Below are positions 1-8,748 of a DNA stretch of 17,479 nucleotides, one piece after another. The notes beneath the pieces are model-generated. The model had not been told where the DNA came from. It saw nothing but the letters and a program-made list of their open reading frames with translations, and made no database searches. Made by a program: the position numbers and the translations under genes. The first letter of the stretch is position 1, and each line of letters starts with the position of its first letter. Source of the stretch: Flavobacteriales bacterium (lineage in GTDB: Bacteria; Bacteroidota; Bacteroidia; Flavobacteriales; Flavobacteriaceae); assembly GCA_002747735.1 (NCBI GenBank), contig PDQE01000018.1:1-17479 (forward strand), given 5' to 3'.

Positions 1-1016
1 TGATTGGCAATTTCTTCAAAATACCGGATGGCATCCAGTACGGAATTGGCAGATTGTTCCTTAAAAAAAGTTCCTGTTGATTTTGATGGTTGCTGCCTGT
101 TTTCTATTACAGTTTCTAAAGCTCCTCCTTTTTTATAGGCTATTACGGGTATGCCGTAGGCCATAACTTCTAATGGAATAAGCCCAAAATCCTCTTCGCC
201 CGGAAATAACAGAGCCTTTGTTTTTTCAAAAAACTTTACTATCTGCTCCCATGGCAGTGCACCGGTAAAAGTAACATTATTACCGGCTTTTTTCATCAAT
301 TTTTTTCGTTCCGATCCTTCTCCGATGATTAATAGTTTTTGGTCTGTATTGGCAAAAGCATCTATTAAAATATCTATCCGTTTATAAGGTGTAATAGCTC
401 CAAAGCTAAGATAATACTCTTTTTTACTTTTTGCAGATGGTTTTTGAATAAAATGGTGGTCTGCTATAGGCGGATGAAGTACTACGGAGGGTTTGTTGTA
501 AAATTTTTTAATCCTGTTTGCTGTGTTGACAGAATTGGCAATATACAGGTTTACGTTATCAATTGTTTGCTGATCCCATTTTTGTAATTGATTCAGGAAA
601 TAGTTTCCAATTTGTCGCAGCAGTCTTGGCATGGCTTTTATATAATCTGCCCGGTGGCTGTAACAGTATCTTAGGGGGGTGTGCATATAGCAAATATGCG
701 GAGTGTCTTCCGGAATTTTAATACCCTTAGCCGGTCCTGATTCAGAAGAAATAATAAGGTCGTATTTTTCTTTTAGTTTTAATGACTGTAAACCAAACGG
801 ATACAATGGAAACATCTTTTGATAATGTTTTCTTAGATACGGTTTATTTAATATTGAAGTAAAAACACGATGTTTACCTAAATAATCCCCATACCGTTTT
901 CTGTCGTAAAAAAGAGTATAAATATCTGCTTCAGGAAAAATTTTTAGCAGCGATTCTACTACTTTTTCTCCACCTCTTCGGGTGATAAACCAATAATGTA
1001 CAATGGCCACTTTCAT
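1..1016 (-). CDS. GT4-family glycosyltransferase, 3' end cut off by the window
   Basis: The reading frame opens at the ATG at 1016-1014 and stays open to the left edge, giving 338 residues with no stop, so the C-terminus is missing. The N-terminus MKVAIVHYWFITRRGGEKVV is a classic GT-B opening, with the glycine-rich loop that contacts the acceptor or nucleotide. A CYMHTPLRYCY segment (about residue 110) resembles the WbaZ/mannosyltransferase branch of GT4. The donor-site E-x7-E motif (GEEDFGLIPLE) lies near residue 270. The product is probably a cytosolic or membrane-peripheral enzyme that adds a sugar from an NDP-sugar to a lipid-linked glycan. It lies 27 bases downstream of the polymerase gene and is in the same operon. 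The sugar cannot be told from sequence. The family call is firm. Confidence 0.9.
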   Translation of the reverse strand, partial: MKVAIVHYWFITRRGGEKVVESLLKIFPEADIYTLFYDRKRYGDYLGKHRVFTSILNKPYLRKHYQKMFPLYPFGLQSLKLKEKYDLIISSESGPAKGIKIPEDTPHICYMHTPLRYCYSHRADYIKAMPRLLRQIGNYFLNQLQKWDQQTIDNVNLYIANSVNTANRIKKFYNKPSVVLHPPIADHHFIQKPSAKSKKEYYLSFGAITPYKRIDILIDAFANTDQKLLIIGEGSERKKLMKKAGNNVTFTGALPWEQIVKFFEKTKALLFPGEEDFGLIPLEVMAYGIPVIAYKKGGALETVIENRQQPSKSTGTFFKEQSANSVLDAIRYFEEIAN

Positions 1017-1043
1017 TTATATTCCTTAAAGTAGTAGCAAAAC

Positions 1044-2300
1044 TTATAAAAGTTTACACTTATTTCCAACAAAAGCAAAAATAGCATTAAAAAAACTATA
1101 AAATAATACCCCATCATGACGACTTAGCACATTCTCAGTAAGAAGAGAAAAAAATATTAACAGCGAAAAGAGTAAATATAGCCAGTTGCTATTACTGTAA
1201 GCCACGTAAATAGATACGCTTAGACTTACTATAAATAATAGTAAACCTATAATTCCGGCAGCTAAAAACACGTGAAAATATTGATTGTGGGAATTATAAT
1301 TAAACATTACATAAACATTACAGTCTAAATTAGTTTCGTAACAATTTTGAAGTTCGTCATCAACATCTCCAATTCCATATCCTGTTAACCAATTAGATTC
1401 AATTAAGGATAAAGAACAAAAATAGATGCCATTTCTGATTTGCTCATTGGTAATAGTCTCAAAATCATAATTATAATCACCCTTGGGTAACGAAAAATTA
1501 TAATTTACCAACTCTTTCATACGAACTAAAAAATTGGGCTTAACATAGGAGATAAATGCCAGATAAAATAAAATGGCCATAACCCCAACTAGTTTATAGA
1601 TAATTTTCTTTGTTTTTTTAAAGAATGTGATGAGTAACAGTAAAACAGTGATAATTTGAGGAAACCGTGCTCCGATTTTTAACTGCCAATAAATTAAATA
1701 GATGGTGATACCACTAATAAGAACTAGAGAAAAATATTTTTTTTGTTTTATGTGCTGTTCTATTTTAAAGAAAGCGATAAATAGAGCAAAAGCAATCCAG
1801 ATAGAGAAATAAGTGCCATGAACATCTGTAAGTGTTTCAAATGCGTTGCGGTATTCCCAGTCTGTAAGCATTGCAGTATCTTTAGTAAAATACAAATAAC
1901 CTTGTATAAAGCATAAATAAAAAAATACGGCAAATAAATAAATATTAAATACAGGAGCAATCTGCTTTTTACTAAAAGTTCCGAATAGAAAAACTCCAAA
2001 AATAACCGGGAAAATGAGTATGGGTAATACTGTTTTTAAATATTTAAGGCCGCGGGTAAGATTTTCACTGTAAGTCAAAGTTAATAGATAGATAAAAAAT
2101 AACATTCCGAAAATAATAACCTGCCTTAATTTTTTTTTGTTAAGGCTTTTGGGCTGATATAAGACATAATAAATTACCCCTAATACCAAAATAGAAATCA
2201 TAAAAACACTTTCTACTCCTCTGGGCAACAAAGGAAAAAGAGCCAGAGCATAAATAAAATAGCGTATTGCAGTATGAAGGAATAATTGGAATTTATCCAT
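1044..2300 (-). CDS. O-antigen ligase/polymerase-like membrane protein (Wzy/WaaL superfamily), copy A
   Basis: This 418-residue protein is almost entirely hydrophobic, with roughly 10-12 membrane segments and a polar periplasmic loop at about residues 265-335. That loop contains TGYGIGD. It is followed by SHNQYFHVFLAAGIIG (His338), the usual Wzy_C signature, and by a late E-N-x-L-x-R-x-x-G motif around residues 389-397. Members of this family act in the inner membrane on undecaprenyl-diphosphate-linked glycans, either polymerising repeat units (Wzy) or ligating glycan to an acceptor (WaaL or protein O-glycosyltransferase). Sequence alone does not separate these roles. It sits 3 bases after the upstream glycosyltransferase gene. 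A second member of the superfamily lies two genes upstream at 3398-4651, so the pair may divide polymerase and ligase duties (inference). Confidence 0.85.
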   Translation of the reverse strand: MDKFQLFLHTAIRYFIYALALFPLLPRGVESVFMISILVLGVIYYVLYQPKSLNKKKLRQVIIFGMLFFIYLLTLTYSENLTRGLKYLKTVLPILIFPVIFGVFLFGTFSKKQIAPVFNIYLFAVFFYLCFIQGYLYFTKDTAMLTDWEYRNAFETLTDVHGTYFSIWIAFALFIAFFKIEQHIKQKKYFSLVLISGITIYLIYWQLKIGARFPQIITVLLLLITFFKKTKKIIYKLVGVMAILFYLAFISYVKPNFLVRMKELVNYNFSLPKGDYNYDFETITNEQIRNGIYFCSLSLIESNWLTGYGIGDVDDELQNCYETNLDCNVYVMFNYNSHNQYFHVFLAAGIIGLLLFIVSLSVSIYVAYSNSNWLYLLFSLLIFFSLLTENVLSRHDGVLFYSFFNAIFAFVGNKCKLL

Positions 2301-2303
2301 AAT

Positions 2304-3401
2304 TTACCGTTTAATAATGGAATAAAACAATTCAATATGTTTATTTGCTGCTTTTTCCCAACTGTACTTTAAAATATTTTGTTTTCCTTTTAAGATTAAC
2401 TTGCTTTTTAAATCATTATCATGTATTAGTCTTTCTATTTTTTCTTTCAGGCTGATGGCATTGTTTTTGTCAAAAAATAACGCTGCATCTGTTGCCACTT
2501 CTTTAAAAGGAGCTATATCTGAACAGATTACCGGAGTATTACATGACATTGCTTCCAACAAGGGTAGTCCAAAGCCCTCGTAAATGGAGGGAAAAATAAA
2601 AGCCTCGGCATTTTTATAAACTTTTGATATGGTATTATTAGGCACATAACCGGTAAAAATAACTGATTTTTCCAGGCCGTGTTTTTTTATAAAATCAAAT
2701 ATTTTTCTGTCCCCGGTTACAAAGCCTTCTTTTTTTCCTATAACCACTATTTTAAATTTTTTTTGTAGGGTAGAAGAGAGTGCTAGGTAGGCTTTTAACA
2801 ATACAATGAGATTTTTGTGAGGTTTTACATTTCCTACAAACAAAAAATAATTGTTGGGCAGTTCTATACTCAAATTTTCTTTGTCTGTTTTATAGAAATC
2901 CGGCCTAATGCCATTGGGTATAACTTCAATTTGGTTTTGCGAGGCGTTTGTATGTTTTATAATTTCTGATTTAGAGAATTCTGATACTGTAATAATTCTA
3001 TTGCTTTTATTTACGGCTTTAGATATAAGTTTTTTAGCATAACCGTATTTTAAAGAATAAACTGATTTTTTTAGAGCCAGATGGTTTACATCGTGTATAG
3101 TACAAATTAAATTTTGAGCTTTCACAGGAAACAGCGGAATGTTAAAATGTGGACACCATAACAGTTTAGTTTTTGGAATAATTTTGGGAAATAAAAACTG
3201 TTCTTTTACAGAATAAATATTTGCCTTAAATGAGATTATTTTAGTTTTTGCAGCCCATTCAAATTCATTTAATTCTTTTTTATTTCCCAATAATATTAAT
3301 TGAAAGTGTTCAATGAGAAATGGTAAAATATTTTGAATGTATATGCCTATACCAGAGTAGTTTAGCATTCTTACATCTATTGTTACAGCTTGCTTACTCA
3401 T
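2304..3401 (-). CDS. GT4-family glycosyltransferase
   Basis: A complete 365-residue GT-B glycosyltransferase. The N-terminal domain begins MSKQAVTIDVRMLNYSGIGI, with the Gly-rich loop GIGIY at 17-21. A linker VIPNGI lies at about 160-165. The C-terminal donor domain starts at FLFVGNVKPHKN (187-197) and carries the E275-x7-E283 motif in YEGFGLPLLE, which binds the nucleotide-sugar in retaining GT4 enzymes. Length is normal for the family. It has no membrane segment, so it is likely cytosolic at the inner membrane face, adding a sugar to the growing lipid-linked repeat unit. Its ATG overlaps the stop of the preceding polymerase-like gene by 4 bases (3398-3401), suggesting translational coupling. 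Resemblance to WbdA/RfaB-type mannosyl- or glucosyltransferases is general; donor and acceptor are unknown. Confidence 0.92.
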   Translation of the reverse strand: MSKQAVTIDVRMLNYSGIGIYIQNILPFLIEHFQLILLGNKKELNEFEWAAKTKIISFKANIYSVKEQFLFPKIIPKTKLLWCPHFNIPLFPVKAQNLICTIHDVNHLALKKSVYSLKYGYAKKLISKAVNKSNRIITVSEFSKSEIIKHTNASQNQIEVIPNGIRPDFYKTDKENLSIELPNNYFLFVGNVKPHKNLIVLLKAYLALSSTLQKKFKIVVIGKKEGFVTGDRKIFDFIKKHGLEKSVIFTGYVPNNTISKVYKNAEAFIFPSIYEGFGLPLLEAMSCNTPVICSDIAPFKEVATDAALFFDKNNAISLKEKIERLIHDNDLKSKLILKGKQNILKYSWEKAANKHIELFYSIIKR

Positions 3402-4651
3402 ATAAGATAAGGTTGTTTAGGCTTTTTTGATAAAGTTAAGAGTATTCCAAACAAAATCCATGGGTACAAAAAATATATTTGAACACCAAGTATAAAAAAC
3501 AACAGAAAACAATACATGTATATTTCCAGATTGGTATGATTTCGTTTTAATTGCCTTATAAGCAAAATCATTAATAATAAAAATAGAGAGAAAATAAAGA
3601 ATCCGCCATCAACTAATAATTGCATTAATCCGCCAAAACCATGAGCATCTGCCTTACCGGGTGGACTATACGGAATAAAACCTCTATATTTGGGATTGTT
3701 TCTTATCAAAGGATAATTACCCAGGCCAATTCCAAAAACAGGATGGTCTAAAATCATATCAGGAAATATGAATACTCCGGCTATTCTTCCCATCACCAGA
3801 TTTATGTCATCCGGCCGCTCATTAATTTCTCTTTTAATGTGTTTAATATCATCTATGTACAGAGTGGCCAGTTTTGTAAATAATATAGCTGTAATTAGTC
3901 CGCCAATTATTAAAATAAATATATTTAGTCTGCGTAATCGGGCATACATTGTTTTGTAATATTTAAGGATAAACCACAGTACTATGAATAAAATACCTGC
4001 TTTTGATCTGGCCGTGAAAACTATGGTAAGGATGAGAATAATCCGGAAAAAATTATTGTATTTAGATTGAAACAGGTAGGTAAGAATGTAGGTAAAACCG
4101 AGCATAAGCCCAAAAGGCCCGCCTTCTGAATACCAACCTCTTAAACGATAATTCCAATAGGAAATGTAAGTGTTTTCTATTATGCCAAACCGGTGCAGAT
4201 AATATATAGTATAAAAGACTAAAAGTACTGCCATGTTTAACAGAAATATCTGTTTGATGCATTGCAAAATAGCCTTATAATCAAGTTTTTTTGTGTAATT
4301 ATGCACTAATGCGGCTAAATTTACACAGGCTATAAGTTCCAGAAACCTACCCAATGATATAAAGTAGGGTCTTATAAGCGGAGATACATTTTGTAATAAA
4401 TAAAAATCTTTAAACGGATTAAACAATAATGTTAAGAGCAACCAAAGGGTAAACAGAGATAGTAGTGCTAAAATATATTTATTAATACGGCGGTAATAAA
4501 TAAACGGGGTAAGCAATAATAAACTGATTTCAGCCACTTTAACCACGTCTATTTTTAGTTCAGTAAACTGAATGCAAAAAACCACAAATAAGCAAAACAA
4601 TACATTTTTTAACGCATAAGGGTTGTATGATGAGGTTGCCGTTTGGTTCAT
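3398..4651 (-). CDS. O-antigen ligase/polymerase-like membrane protein (Wzy/WaaL superfamily), copy B
   Basis: A 417-residue polytopic inner-membrane protein with about 11-12 hydrophobic segments and a large polar loop at about residues 270-335. The loop holds HPVFGIGLGNYP, the counterpart of the G-x-G loop motif in Wzy/WaaL proteins. His337 in DAHGFGGLMQLLVDGG takes the place of the usual HN-x-y-l motif but lacks the Asn. No E-N-x-L-x-R motif is seen near the C-terminus, unlike copy A. It likely polymerises or transfers a lipid-linked glycan at the periplasmic face. The gene lies 25 bases after the flippase stop and overlaps the next glycosyltransferase by 4 bases. Wzy-type polymerase is slightly favoured because it is next to the flippase and the Wzz-like gene, but this is inference. 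Confidence 0.82.
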   Translation of the reverse strand: MNQTATSSYNPYALKNVLFCLFVVFCIQFTELKIDVVKVAEISLLLLTPFIYYRRINKYILALLSLFTLWLLLTLLFNPFKDFYLLQNVSPLIRPYFISLGRFLELIACVNLAALVHNYTKKLDYKAILQCIKQIFLLNMAVLLVFYTIYYLHRFGIIENTYISYWNYRLRGWYSEGGPFGLMLGFTYILTYLFQSKYNNFFRIILILTIVFTARSKAGILFIVLWFILKYYKTMYARLRRLNIFILIIGGLITAILFTKLATLYIDDIKHIKREINERPDDINLVMGRIAGVFIFPDMILDHPVFGIGLGNYPLIRNNPKYRGFIPYSPPGKADAHGFGGLMQLLVDGGFFIFSLFLLLMILLIRQLKRNHTNLEIYMYCFLLFFILGVQIYFLYPWILFGILLTLSKKPKQPYLI

Positions 4652-4676
4652 TTGTTCTCAAAAAAGACAAAAAGGG

Positions 4677-5993
4677 CTACTTTTTCTGTAAAGGTACATA
4701 TATTGGCCATACATTAAAGTTTTTCTTAATATAAATAAGTGCCAATACATTGGTAAGTACAATGGAAAATCCTGTTGCCACTGCGGCTCCGTTTATTCCC
4801 CACACAGGTATAAGAATCAGATTTAAAACAATATTTAGCAGAGCAGTACCCATAGTAATTTTTCCAAATATTTTCTGATTGTCCGTCATATTTAGAATTA
4901 AGTCAACAAAACCGGTTATTGAAAATATAAACTGACCTATAATTAAAATAACCAAAGCACTATGCCCTGCGGTAAATTCATCACCAAAATATAGTAGAAT
5001 TTCTCTGGAAAATATCAGTAAAATGAATAGTACCGGTAAAGAGATAAAAAATATTAATTTTGAAGATTGCAGGATGAGTTCTTTAAATCCCTTTTGGTTA
5101 TTTTCTGCATAGAGAGCGGCTATTTTAGGGCCAACTACTGTCCCCAAAACTACTACAAAAATTGCATTAACTCCGGCTATTTGTGATACAATCCTATAAA
5201 TACCCACATCCTTACTAATGCTAAAAATTCCCAGCATGATGGTATCTATAGAAAAAATAAGATAAATCATAGATGAACTAATCATCATAGGAAATCCGCT
5301 GTTTATCAGTTGTTTGCCCGATAGTTTTAATATTGGATTGTTTTGTTTAATTGGAAAGATAAAAAGAAAAGAAATAATACAGGGAATTACAAAAGCCAAT
5401 GACAGACATATAATTACAAAACTGTCCATGGCTGCTTTATAATATACGGTTGCTAAAAACAGGAATAAAATAAAGATTGCATTGGTTAAAAATGAACTGA
5501 TTATTGCAAATAATAATACTCTTTTTTGCCCCATAAACAGGTTGCTGTTGTAATTTAAGAATACCGCGGCCAATAATATTAAAGGCAGTTTCTCAAAATA
5601 AGGTTCTAAGTGGTGGTCTTTAAAAACGTTTTCTGATAAAAAACCATTGCTTAAATATAGTATTACAGATAGAATTACTGTAGTTATAAAAATAATGAGA
5701 TATGATTTAGAAAGGAAATTGCTTTTAAAATGTTTTAAATGATAATGGGATTTATCAGCAGCAAGCTTAATAACTAAGGTATTGAGTCCCAGTGTGGAAA
5801 ATATTATTAAAACCATTATGAGAGATTTTATAATTGCATATCTCCCATAAACTGATGGCCCAAATTCTTTTGTGATAAAAATAGCAATGATATATACCAA
5901 GACTACATTAACACCATAAAAAAGAAAATGGGTGCCGCCACCTTTAATCAAATCTTTTAAATGACTGTTGCTTTTCGGTAATAAAGGTTTCAT
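4677..5993 (-). CDS. Wzx-type polysaccharide flippase (MOP superfamily)
   Basis: A 438-residue protein with roughly 12-14 hydrophobic segments, the normal size and layout of Wzx/MurJ-like flippases. The N-terminus has a short basic tail, then GGGTHFLFYGVNVVLVYI (18-35) and FGPSVYGRYA (44-53), a pattern typical of the polysaccharide-synthesis transporter family (lK-ggg...G...YG.y). The role is to move undecaprenyl-diphosphate-linked repeat units from the cytosolic to the periplasmic face of the inner membrane, where the Wzy-like neighbours would polymerise them. It lies 5 bases after the Wzz-like gene. Together with two polymerase/ligase-like genes this marks a Wzx/Wzy-dependent pathway rather than an ABC-transporter pathway. 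The substrate cannot be predicted. Confidence 0.9.
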   Translation of the reverse strand: MKPLLPKSNSHLKDLIKGGGTHFLFYGVNVVLVYIIAIFITKEFGPSVYGRYAIIKSLIMVLIIFSTLGLNTLVIKLAADKSHYHLKHFKSNFLSKSYLIIFITTVILSVILYLSNGFLSENVFKDHHLEPYFEKLPLILLAAVFLNYNSNLFMGQKRVLLFAIISSFLTNAIFILFLFLATVYYKAAMDSFVIICLSLAFVIPCIISFLFIFPIKQNNPILKLSGKQLINSGFPMMISSSMIYLIFSIDTIMLGIFSISKDVGIYRIVSQIAGVNAIFVVVLGTVVGPKIAALYAENNQKGFKELILQSSKLIFFISLPVLFILLIFSREILLYFGDEFTAGHSALVILIIGQFIFSITGFVDLILNMTDNQKIFGKITMGTALLNIVLNLILIPVWGINGAAVATGFSIVLTNVLALIYIKKNFNVWPIYVPLQKK

Positions 5994-5998
5994 AAATC

Positions 5999-7036
5999 CT
6001 ATTTACCGTATTGTTTCAAATACCTGTTCAGTTGTCCTAATAAAATAAACAAAAACATCAATGCCCCAAATCCTACCCCTAACAAAAAAGTATATTTTTT
6101 GAAAATAGAACGTTCTTTTATGCCTACTTTACTAAAAGATGAAACCACGTTTAAAATATCAGTGGTTTTGGCTTTATCTTTGTTGTTGGCAACCAGTTTT
6201 TTGTTTAGATTTAGGCTTTCGTTAAACAATTTTAGTTCATTAGTTTTTTTGTCTTCCCTGGCCATGGAAATGTTGGTGCCGGTCTTGGGTTTTTGGGCTT
6301 CAATAATGAGTATGGTGTTGTATATTTTTCGCAGGGTGTCAACCTCTTGCATAGATTTTAACAATACTTTTTCATTCTGAATTAAATTCTCATCATTAAT
6401 TTTTTTCTGATTTTTAAAATAAGAATTATTTTCTACCGAGTTGATAATGGGTTTTGTGAGCTTTTCAAAAATGTTGTTATTCTTAGATTTTACTAAAATT
6501 TTATGGTATTTGTAGTTAAAATCCGCAAATCCTTGTCTATAGTTTTCAATACTCATATTTTTTACAGTGGTAGAATCAGCATTTTCCACAAATTCATTAA
6601 ATGACTCGTAAATTTCATTTTGGTTTTGTATGGGCTCTATATAAAAACCTTTTAACTGATTTGCTTCTTCCATGCTTATGGCCAGTGCCTCAGATAATAA
6701 TACAGAGTCCTTCTGCCTTACCAATTCGTGATAAAATTCTATGTTTTTATACAACTGCTGGGCACTGTTAAAGTTGGGTTCCACTATCATAAATGAGGTA
6801 TATACTTTTGGTTTGGAATAATCTATTATCCCCCCAATTATAGCACCTGTAATAATAGCTATGAACAGTTTAAGGGCATTGTTTCTTAAAAAGATTAAAA
6901 ACAGTATGAAATAGTGAAAAAGTCTGGTGAAACAATTGCCAATGGCCTTAAAAAAATTCTGGATGCCTTTGCCAATGGTTTTAAACAGGTGGTTTAGGTC
7001 TATTTCTTCATTTTGCGGATAGTTTTCTTTTGCCAT
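5999..7036 (-). CDS. Wzz-like polysaccharide chain-length/co-polymerase protein
   Basis: A 345-residue protein with the two-membrane-segment plan of Wzz-type co-polymerases. It has a hydrophobic stretch at about 41-51, a clear transmembrane segment at about 55-72, a polar and partly helical domain at about 80-310 with a likely coiled coil near 205-285, and a C-terminal transmembrane segment at about 313-334 followed by a short basic tail. The segment after TM1 (SKPKVYTSFMIVEPN) fits the usual Wzz post-TM pattern (y.s...i.p). The N-terminal cytosolic part of about 40 residues is longer than in enteric Wzz. No tyrosine-kinase domain is attached and no Walker motif is seen. The position between a nucleosidase-like gene and wzx supports a role in setting glycan length. 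Overall similarity is structural rather than motif-rich, so the call is moderate. Confidence 0.68.
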   Translation of the reverse strand: MAKENYPQNEEIDLNHLFKTIGKGIQNFFKAIGNCFTRLFHYFILFLIFLRNNALKLFIAIITGAIIGGIIDYSKPKVYTSFMIVEPNFNSAQQLYKNIEFYHELVRQKDSVLLSEALAISMEEANQLKGFYIEPIQNQNEIYESFNEFVENADSTTVKNMSIENYRQGFADFNYKYHKILVKSKNNNIFEKLTKPIINSVENNSYFKNQKKINDENLIQNEKVLLKSMQEVDTLRKIYNTILIIEAQKPKTGTNISMAREDKKTNELKLFNESLNLNKKLVANNKDKAKTTDILNVVSSFSKVGIKERSIFKKYTFLLGVGFGALMFLFILLGQLNRYLKQYGK

Positions 7037-7045
7037 AGGATGAGC

Positions 7046-8734
7046 TTATTGGTTAAAAATTTGCTCCAAAATTTTTTCTGTAATGGTATAAGTAGGTTTA
7101 ACACCTGTGGTTCCCAGCCCACCAGATGCTAGAGTTCCTCCGGTTTCTAATGGATTATCAGAGGCGTAATAAGCGTACCGTACTTTTACGTCTTTTGAAA
7201 TATTTCCTCTTATCTGAGATGCGGATTGTATTGCTTTCTGATAATGTGCTCCTTCCATTTCCAGCCCAATGGCTCTCCATGTAGAATTGTGAAAAAACTC
7301 CAATAAATCCCTGTTTTGAAGTGATGTTCCCAAAACGGTAACCATTGTGCCTTCATACGCATCTATACCAGAATCTTCAAAGTCTACCTTGTTTAGTTCA
7401 TTTTTAAAAGGATAATTATCTGCCGTACCTTCATAAATATGGGCAGTGGGTATCATAATATCGCCTTTTTTTCCTTTTAAAATACCGGCTTTTCCCATAA
7501 CAGATACAGATACGACAGGCATAAAATGGGTTTTTCCCTTAGGGCAAATATACGGTTTTAACAATTCATCCATTGTTTCAAAAGCCTGTTCCCCAAAGGC
7601 ATAGTCCATAACAATAAGTACCGGTTCTTTGGTATTTTTTTGAGTATTGGCGTTTTTTAAGAAATCCAATTTGTTTCGGTCTATATGTGCCGTATCAATA
7701 ATTTGTACGTTAATATTAGTGCCGGAAGTATCTTTTACGTAAGTAAGCCCTTGGTTAGCAGCGGCATTTTTAATCTTAGATTGCAAGGCATTGTTTTCTT
7801 TTTTGCTCAGTTTTTCAAACAACCCTGTCTTTTTATGTTTTTTGTATTCTTCTTGTAAAACGATAGGGCCGTAAATCCTATTCATTACACTGTGCATGTT
7901 GGCACTGATAATATGCAATGGACGGTTAAAAATACCTTTCTCAAAAAGTATGGTTTTTATCTTTTCAGCCCATTTTTCTCCATAAATATGATGCCCGATA
8001 CGTTCGCGAAGGGTAGAACTGAAAATTATAGTTCGTTTTTTGTTGAAGAAGGTTTCGTTAATAGCCAATTTTCCCATCCAGTAAATGGTACTGAAAAATC
8101 TATTTTCTCTACCTTCCCGGTCAAACTTATTTGTAATATCCTTTACCTCACTAAAAGTCCTGCCAAGTATATTGGCCACATGGGTAATGACGATTTCTTT
8201 TTCATTATGGCTCAATTTTTTGTTGTTTAATACTACTTCTTCCAGACTTTCCCATTCTCTGATGGCTTTCCCCTCTTCGTCAATGATGGCGTTGTGTTTA
8301 ATCTTATGCGATTCTATAAATAGAAAAGTAAGGTGTGTAAGAATGTCATAGACATCAGAGCGGCCACGGGTAATAACTATATTCATCTGGTCGCGGTCTA
8401 TTCGGTAACAGTTTCTTCGGCGTTTTTCGGGGATTAAGGGTTTAAAATGCGAATTGTGATAGCCTTCTTCTGCTGTTAAATTTATAAAACGGCATTCTTC
8501 TATGCCTTCCGGTAAGCGTTCCAGAACATATACCAACCCATCTAGTTCAGCCTTTTCTTCGGCAATGGAGCCGTAAATTTCCGGTTTGAGTACCAGCAGG
8601 GCATCTCTAAGCGTTTGTCCGCTTATGCCCATAGGTTTGTAAAATCCACGATTAAACAAATGTCGCATGGTTATGTACATGCGTTCAATTGCGTTGGATG
8701 ATTCTCGGGATTTTGTGTGTTTTAACAGGTGCAT
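7046..8734 (-). CDS. Uncharacterised Bacteroidota protein with C-terminal nucleoside phosphorylase/nucleosidase-like domain
   Basis: A 562-residue soluble protein with no signal peptide or membrane segment. I recall it as a Bacteroidota family carried under a DUF name (DUF6909, from memory and unchecked). Residues 1-300 have no motif I recognise; this part is rich in charged helices. From about residue 370 it reads like a PNP/UDP phosphorylase fold: VSVMGKAGILKGKKGDIMIPTA (409-430) matches the G-x-A-G...G-D-v-v-i-p pattern. GLEMEGA (490-496) matches the E-M-E-G substrate-binding motif, and YASDNPLE (523-530) supplies the S-D whose Asp is the general acid in nucleosidases and AMP nucleosidase. 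A purine nucleoside or nucleotide N-glycosidase or phosphorylase is therefore plausible. It heads the glycan operon with its own promoter box, 9 bases before the Wzz-like gene; its link to glycan synthesis is unknown. Confidence 0.75.
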   Translation of the reverse strand: MHLLKHTKSRESSNAIERMYITMRHLFNRGFYKPMGISGQTLRDALLVLKPEIYGSIAEEKAELDGLVYVLERLPEGIEECRFINLTAEEGYHNSHFKPLIPEKRRRNCYRIDRDQMNIVITRGRSDVYDILTHLTFLFIESHKIKHNAIIDEEGKAIREWESLEEVVLNNKKLSHNEKEIVITHVANILGRTFSEVKDITNKFDREGRENRFFSTIYWMGKLAINETFFNKKRTIIFSSTLRERIGHHIYGEKWAEKIKTILFEKGIFNRPLHIISANMHSVMNRIYGPIVLQEEYKKHKKTGLFEKLSKKENNALQSKIKNAAANQGLTYVKDTSGTNINVQIIDTAHIDRNKLDFLKNANTQKNTKEPVLIVMDYAFGEQAFETMDELLKPYICPKGKTHFMPVVSVSVMGKAGILKGKKGDIMIPTAHIYEGTADNYPFKNELNKVDFEDSGIDAYEGTMVTVLGTSLQNRDLLEFFHNSTWRAIGLEMEGAHYQKAIQSASQIRGNISKDVKVRYAYYASDNPLETGGTLASGGLGTTGVKPTYTITEKILEQIFNQ

Positions 8735-8748
8735 GTAGTTAGTTTTTG

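Noticed and set aside
1760..1999. 79-codon minus-strand frame inside polymerase-like copy A
   Set aside because: Out-of-frame shadow of a membrane-protein gene; its hydrophobicity follows from the T-rich codons.
7892..8351. Open frames of 88-112 codons on the plus strand inside the nucleosidase-like gene
   Set aside because: They lie opposite a long gene with clear motifs, have no family features, and look like antisense shadows.
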